DNA of 64,000 bases from Arenicola marina (Eukaryota > Annelida > Polychaeta > Arenicolidae): the NCBI GenBank assembly GCA_964019135.1, contig OZ025260.1:12828254-12892253 (forward strand), written 5' to 3'. The stretch's first letter is position 1. Each line of letters starts with the position of its first letter. Below are positions 59,308 to 64,000 of the stretch, piece after piece. The notes below the pieces were generated by a model. That model worked only from the letters and a program-made list of their open reading frames with translations, was not told the DNA's origin and searched no databases. Both the position numbers and the translations under genes were made by a program.

Positions 59308-61665
59308 CTATTTGGTCGCCACTCCCATTAAATGTGGTCGTATCACAGGAGGTAGCATAAACTTTGAACGGAAACCAGGTCGCTGTAAATAAAACTGCTC
59401 TTGATCGACTTTGCTGAATCCAGCCTGAGTCACATGTGTCCATGTTTCCCTGGTGATATTGCAACCATCTCCAATGACGTTCCACACTGGGTTCAGAAAG
59501 CCTTGCACCTTTCTGAGAAAGCTCTTTCTGCCTGCAGCCACGTGTTCCATGTAGAAAAAACAGCCGCCCTGCAATGAAAACTATTTAATTAAGAGTTTAT
59601 AATGATTGAATTCGTGGCGATTATGTCAAGAAAACTTTGAACAGTCCGTTCCTTGCAAAGTTCCGCCATTACGTAATTATAGGCCCTTTGGTGTAATGGA
59701 TGGCCGCGAGTGGTTATGGCGTCGGCCCATCCTCGCCTAATCGTAGGGCCCACTCAGGGGGTCATCGAAAGCTGACTGGGAACTAAACTAATATTACAAC
59801 ACCATTACATACTGAAATGTAGTTGTAGTTTCAGGCCAATTTTGTGCACATGAAGGCTTAGTTTCAGTTTCAGGCCTTTTATTTCCAATCTATATAGAAT
59901 TAATACATTTTACATGTTATATTTTACATATGTCGGAGTAGACCCTCACTAAAGAAAAAGCCGCTGGCATGAGGACCACCCAGGGTAGAGCACATTCAGT
60001 CTGTGTGTTTCAGGAGGACGTACGGTGCATGAATTACAAGTTTCTACCTAACTGGAACTTACCAAATTATTATATTAACAAATACAAGTAGAAAATAAAA
60101 TAATAACATTGAACAATGACAACAAAAGGGGAAAAAAACAAACAAATGTGCTCATTAAACAAAAACAATCATGTCCATGCCACTCAATAATACATTTGCA
60201 ACGTTATTAAAACTAGCGATATACAATCAATACTAATTCAATGAATTGCCAGATACATTTTTACAAAAATAGAATATGTATCGAGATAAAGCAAAGAAAA
60301 ACAACACTGCATTTATGGTAGTAATGTCTACGCCAACTGATTACAAATATAGCAGTTACGCAAGTTACAATAAATCTGGTAGTTTTCTATAGCCGTATGT
60401 TTCACATACTTTACAAAACTGTCTAGACTGTGGGTATATATTTTGTCTAAAATTTTCGGTGGTTCAACATTGAGTGTTGATATGACACTATGTTGGATAC
60501 ACCCTGTGGCAAAAACATGACGCACTCTTGCGGTTTGTATGTGTGTTTGATTCCTTATGTTATAGTCCTGTCTGTCAGAAGGATATTGTATAGAAATTCT
60601 ATCAAAATAGTTTGGTAAGTGATTATTTTTAGCCCTGATATATCGCAAACTGAAAGCTAAATTTTCAAACAATGACATGAGGTTGGATGAACATCTGAGC
60701 ATGTTACTAACTGAGCTAATGAGGCTTCCCATCAACAATTGATTATAGCCATTTCGCGGAGAGTGAGCAATATGACCACAACAAATGCATGGGTGATAGA
60801 TGTTCTATCTTCTGACATCAAGTGTGTTAACACTAGGTTGTTTCGTTTATATTTTCGCGAAGTGTCAGAAGATAGAACAAGGTATATAGAATACGTAAAT
60901 ACTATGATTGTACGTGTACACATTATGATAAAAGCTACAGTCGATTCCTGACTGGTGTCTAAAGAATTTAGCATGGACACCGTTGTGCCCCTAGAGGAGT
61001 GGGCTTACCTGGGGGCACTTGCGCCAAGGGTGATGGGAGTCAAGACAAGATCAATTCTTGTGGGCGTGTGCTAGGACATAAATATGCCCCCCCCCCCCCC
61101 TCACAATAATTTTAATTGCACCTGTCCTGGACCCCCTTCCCCCGGCCGGCTTCCTTCGCTCAGGTTATCTGCCTGTGCTTACCGGTCGCAAAACTCGCAG
61201 AACTTCATTGAGACACTGGTTAATGTCATCCACTGTGCATAGGACAAGTGTGCACACCACCGCATCCACACTGCTGTTGACCACGGGAGACATGTCCTCC
61301 GCTTTAGCCACGATCACATCATTCAGTTTGATTCCAGAGAACTTTCCGCTATTCGCCTTGAGGTAGCCACCGAAGTTAGGGTTGGGGTCCACACATGTCA
61401 CACTTGTATTTTTCGGATAAAACTGGAAGTTGGCCCCACTTCCAGCCCCGATTTCTAGCACCTCGTAACTCCGCTTCAGGGGTTCAGCTGCCTTGTGCAT
61501 GGGAGAGAATAGTTCTTGTTTACGGCGGAATGTCATCCTGTTGTACCGCAGCGCTATTCGGTTCATCATTATTGCGAATATATATTTATATATTTTTCTT
61601 CCATACTTCTTGCACACTTGCCAGAGCAAGACGAAAGCCGATATGGACAGGAGGTAAGTCCACAT
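59308..61665 (-). CDS. METTL7/TMT1-like membrane-anchored methyltransferase, 2 exons, 247 aa
   Basis: Likely a SAM-dependent thiol methyltransferase of the endoplasmic reticulum or lipid-droplet membrane, by homology to vertebrate METTL7A/B (TMT1A/B), which are of similar length (244 aa for the human protein). Exons are 61665-61183 (161 codons) and 59568-59308. The intron is GT-AG, phase 0, 1.6 kb. I chose the ATG at 61663-61665 because it directly starts the hydrophobic anchor (MWTYLLSISAFVLLWQV). Motifs are LEIGAGSGANF (SAM-binding motif I, about residues 70-80), VDPNPNF (about 92-98), VVCTLVLCTV (about 144-153), EVLRVLRP at the exon 1 end, then GGCFFYMEHVAAG, NPVWN and DGCNITRETW. The C-terminus ends IRPHLMGVATK. 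The reading frame is intact. The intron carries a dead LINE fragment. Confidence 0.93.
60310..60740 (-). mobile_element. LINE fragment (C-terminal coding end)
   Basis: A minus-strand frame of 136 codons contains LPNYFDRI, then NIRNQTHIQTARVRH and SFVKYVKHTAIENYQIYCNL. The pattern resembles the C-terminal end of CR1/jockey-type LINE open frame 2. The upstream part of the LINE is missing. It lies in the intron of the METTL7-like gene. Confidence 0.55.
60802..60880. repeat. Inverted repeat (16-18 nt arms)
   Basis: GTTCTATCTTCTGACATC near 60802 and its inverse GTGTCAGAAGATAGAAC near 60863-60880, with a palindrome AAGTGTGTTAACACTAG inside. It may be a small MITE remnant in the METTL7-like intron. 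Confidence 0.5.
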
Positions 61666-61998
61666 GATGCCCGAAGATTTGGCGTTCACTGCGGCCTTAA
61701 TTTTGCTCTGCCGGATATCAAACTAAAGTCTATAAGCAGCCCGAGAGAGACTAAATGACATAAATGTGTAGGCCTAGCTACTGTTGTAGACCTACTACAC
61801 AGTCTACAGAGTACAGTAGTGTGTAGGGGGATGTGAATCACATATAAATATATATAGTGTAGCACCTGTAACGGGTGTTTTACGGATCAGAGGTGGGGTT
61901 CATAATCAATAACGGTACACCTCACAGTATCACTACATATTCAACGTGGATGTGATCAGGTGATAGCGTCAGCGGTATACTTGAGTCTTGACCTTCGT
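61666..61998. promoter_or_regulatory. Putative promoter region of the METTL7-like gene, possibly bidirectional
   Basis: 333 bp lie between the METTL7-like start codon (minus) and the ATG of a candidate divergent exon (plus). A TATATATAGTG stretch sits near 61850. No element is well defined; the call rests on position alone. Confidence 0.3.
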
Positions 61999-62170
61999 AT
62001 GTCTGTCGCTGCGCGAACGAACACTTGTCACAAGGGATCATTTGTTATCCCAGATGACGACACTGTTGTTGGCACCTGGGCCCTGTGGGCTCTTCCGCAG
62101 CCCCACCTCCGCTCGCTCCTGAGTGAGCTGGCCACGCAGCGGGGGGCTGTGGAGGAGACTACTGGGCCCT
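61999..62170 (+). CDS. Candidate first coding exon of an unknown divergent gene (partial)
   Basis: An open stretch starting MSVAARTNTCHKG and continuing FVIPDDDTVVGTWALWALP and HLRSLLSELATQRG ends exactly at a strong donor, CCT followed by GTAAGT, in phase 1 (172 nt). GC content and composition look coding compared with the surroundings. I do not recognise the peptide. No following exon is visible, because the rest of the window is transposon DNA, so this stays a candidate; it could be chance. Confidence 0.35.
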
Positions 62171-62332
62171 GTAAGTTTGTATCAGTAGTCGGTACTAATG
62201 CCCAAATATATATGTATGTGTGTGTGTGTGTGTGGGTGTGGTGGGGGGGGGGGGGGGGGACTTGTAATTACTACTAACGGAAATCATCCTAAAAAGCAGG
62301 TTGATCTCAACGTTCCGTCACAGGATGAGCCA

Positions 62333-63938
62333 ATAGGGCTATACAGTTCTCGCGATCGGGCCGCGAGACTTCAATTTTGGTGACAAACAAACACACGTGC
62401 TCCATGTTGAACTATAGGCAGCTATAAGTCAATTTCTTTCCAGGTTTATTCTAAAGATTATGAGTGTCATTTCACTAAACATGGCTATGGAAGATAGATA
62501 AACTTTGGGAACATACAAGGAAAAATCCGTCTTCACAACACTCGAAAGCTAAAAATAGCGTTCTAAATTTAGCCCTGCACCCGGGCTTTCGCGAGTTCTC
62601 CAACCTGCGAGTGACGTCACAGAGTTTCACGTGCCTCCGCGGTAACAAAAATGGCGAGAGCAAGTGATCGACTTAAAGGGAACGGCCAGTCTGGCCTCTA
62701 ACGCTGCTTTACCGATTCATATAATACCCAATTGTCTATTCTCGAAATTACAGAATTTTTCGTCCTATCTATAGCTTACAATAAAATTTAGAAATGACTG
62801 CCGGGCACGATTTCGCAGCCTACCCAGGCGGCAGCCCTTTTTGGAGGTGTGTCCGCGATTGACCAATCAGGAGGCGATACTCTAATTTATTCAAACCGGA
62901 AATTACGCCTATTGTGTGAGCAAAACAAGAGCGCGTGATCATCGCTAATATAAAGAGCTGCGATTTTAACTCCAATCATAGCATTGTTGTGGAGTCAATC
63001 GTCGCAAGACGTATATCAATTTGTTTGGATGGTGCTTTTCCATGAAACACTAAGATCACGGTCTACTGCGCGGTTTGGAACTGCCGCTGTTCATCTGTAA
63101 ATCGCGGCCCTGATCTCTCTGTCCGCGAGTGATAACATAAGGCGGTGCCACATGAATAGTCACAATACGCGTCACTGCTCCCGACAAAATGGCGCTCTGC
63201 TTGACATTGCTGGGGGCGGGTTGCCTTAATTTTTTTCTCCTTACCAGTCAGCCGAAACAAAGCGTTAGCAATCGCCAATTTAATTTTAAGATGTAAACTT
63301 TCGGTGCAGATCACGATTAAATTAGGTTGGACATCCGCTTTAACCATTCCGCTGTCAAAATGTGCAGCGCATGGAGTAACAACACACGGTCGCGTCATTA
63401 AACCACATAGCAAAGGTAAATTAGGACCAGTAGGATGTTTTCGTATCAGTTTTAGATCACGAAAAGACAAAGTTCTTCATTCTTTGTAAGTTTTCTGTAT
63501 GAAGCGTTGCGCCAACGTTGTCACTCAGGGAGAATCTATGTGACGTCATAATGTCTCGTTTTCGTAGGAAATGCAACAAAAAAAACGTTGGTTTCTCAGT
63601 CGTGTTGTCCCGTCGTAACAAATATTAGTCATTGTGTTGGCGCAAATGAATGAAAAATATGTCGTCTATTCGTTTTGGGCAGCTATATTTCTTAAATATT
63701 CTTAATTATATCGCCAGGCCTTCCGCAATGGACCCACCCCTCGGCGCCTGGCTCTTGCGCAGGTAGTCTGGTTCCCAGTCTCACTCTTTGCGTAACATAC
63801 ACGTCACCCCTACGTCACAGATAGTCAAGATACCAGTGTGCGCAGAGATTCTAAACTCGTTCCGAACACGTGCTTCGTTTGTTTGTCCCCAAAATGAGTA
63901 AACCGGAAGTCTAGGCGAACGAGACTTTATAGCCCTAT
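62333..63938. mobile_element. T3 inverted-repeat transposon, inverted copy with nested P2 insertion
   Basis: Starts ATAGGGCTATACAGTTCTCG and ends GAGACTTTATAGCCCTAT. It matches the element at 24175-25135 read in the opposite direction. Without the nested 663-bp P2 element and its TTAA duplication it is about 940 bp, close to the 961 bp of the other copy. Confidence 0.8.
62677..63339. mobile_element. 663-bp piggyBac-like element P2, copy 2, nested in T3
   Basis: Flanked by TTAA (62673-62676 and 63340-63343). The uninterrupted T3 copy at 24175-25135 has a single TTAA at the matching site (reading GATCGACTTAACCATTCCGC in the same direction), so it serves as the empty site. It has the same length as the P2 copy at 49996-50658. 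Confidence 0.85.
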
Positions 63939-64000
63939 GTCCTTGTACTAAACAAAATGATCGTGCGCATGCACCACCAGCCAAGGTGTTCAGTCTTCGG

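Noticed and set aside
61663..61689. Longer METTL7-like start eight codons upstream (GTG)
   Set aside because: It is not an ATG; the ATG at 61665 directly begins the membrane anchor and gives a length close to the family.

Overview
The window is animal nuclear DNA. Genes have many introns with GT-AG borders, there are tRNA-derived SINEs, LINE reverse-transcriptase fragments and piggyBac-like TTAA elements, and minisatellites and satellites take up a large share of the sequence. A marine invertebrate (lophotrochozoan or invertebrate deuterostome) is my best guess. No single feature fixes the species.

Layout: 1-1.8 kb shows nothing recognisable. 1.8-7.5 kb is one satellite built from two interchangeable modules of 32 and 36 bp. 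8.7-14.9 kb (+) is a five-exon gene for a 506-residue RING-finger/coiled-coil protein. 15.5-31.3 kb (-) and 37.9-56.7 kb (-) are two full-length 17-exon paralogues, called A (756 aa) and B (762 aa) here. They encode secreted proteins of a family I cannot name, perhaps TIM-barrel glycosidase-like. Almost every exon has the same length and phase in both copies, which strongly supports the models I assembled by eye. 32.2-36.0 kb, between A and B, is a triplicated block of LINE reverse-transcriptase fragment plus 48-bp minisatellite. 59.3-61.7 kb (-) is a two-exon METTL7/TMT1-type methyltransferase of 247 aa. A candidate divergent exon starts 334 bp from it, and the right end is transposon sequence.

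The most unusual feature is in the A/B pair. Three independent minisatellites are made of exon-intron junctions. A 54-bp array repeats the 5' splice site of A exon 3, a 71-bp array repeats the 5' splice site of A exon 12, and a 100-bp array of about 67 copies repeats the 3' splice site of B exon 13. The last two lie in the same homologous intron (intron 12) but were amplified from opposite ends of it. Each leaves the pre-mRNA with tens of near-identical candidate splice sites. The paralogues also differ by two intron gains or losses, a GC-AG intron, a NAGNAG acceptor and a duplicated acceptor.

Most long open frames in the arrays are by-products of repeat periodicity and were not called as genes. 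Proteins, exon borders and repeat counts were read by eye; no alignment or database search was run.
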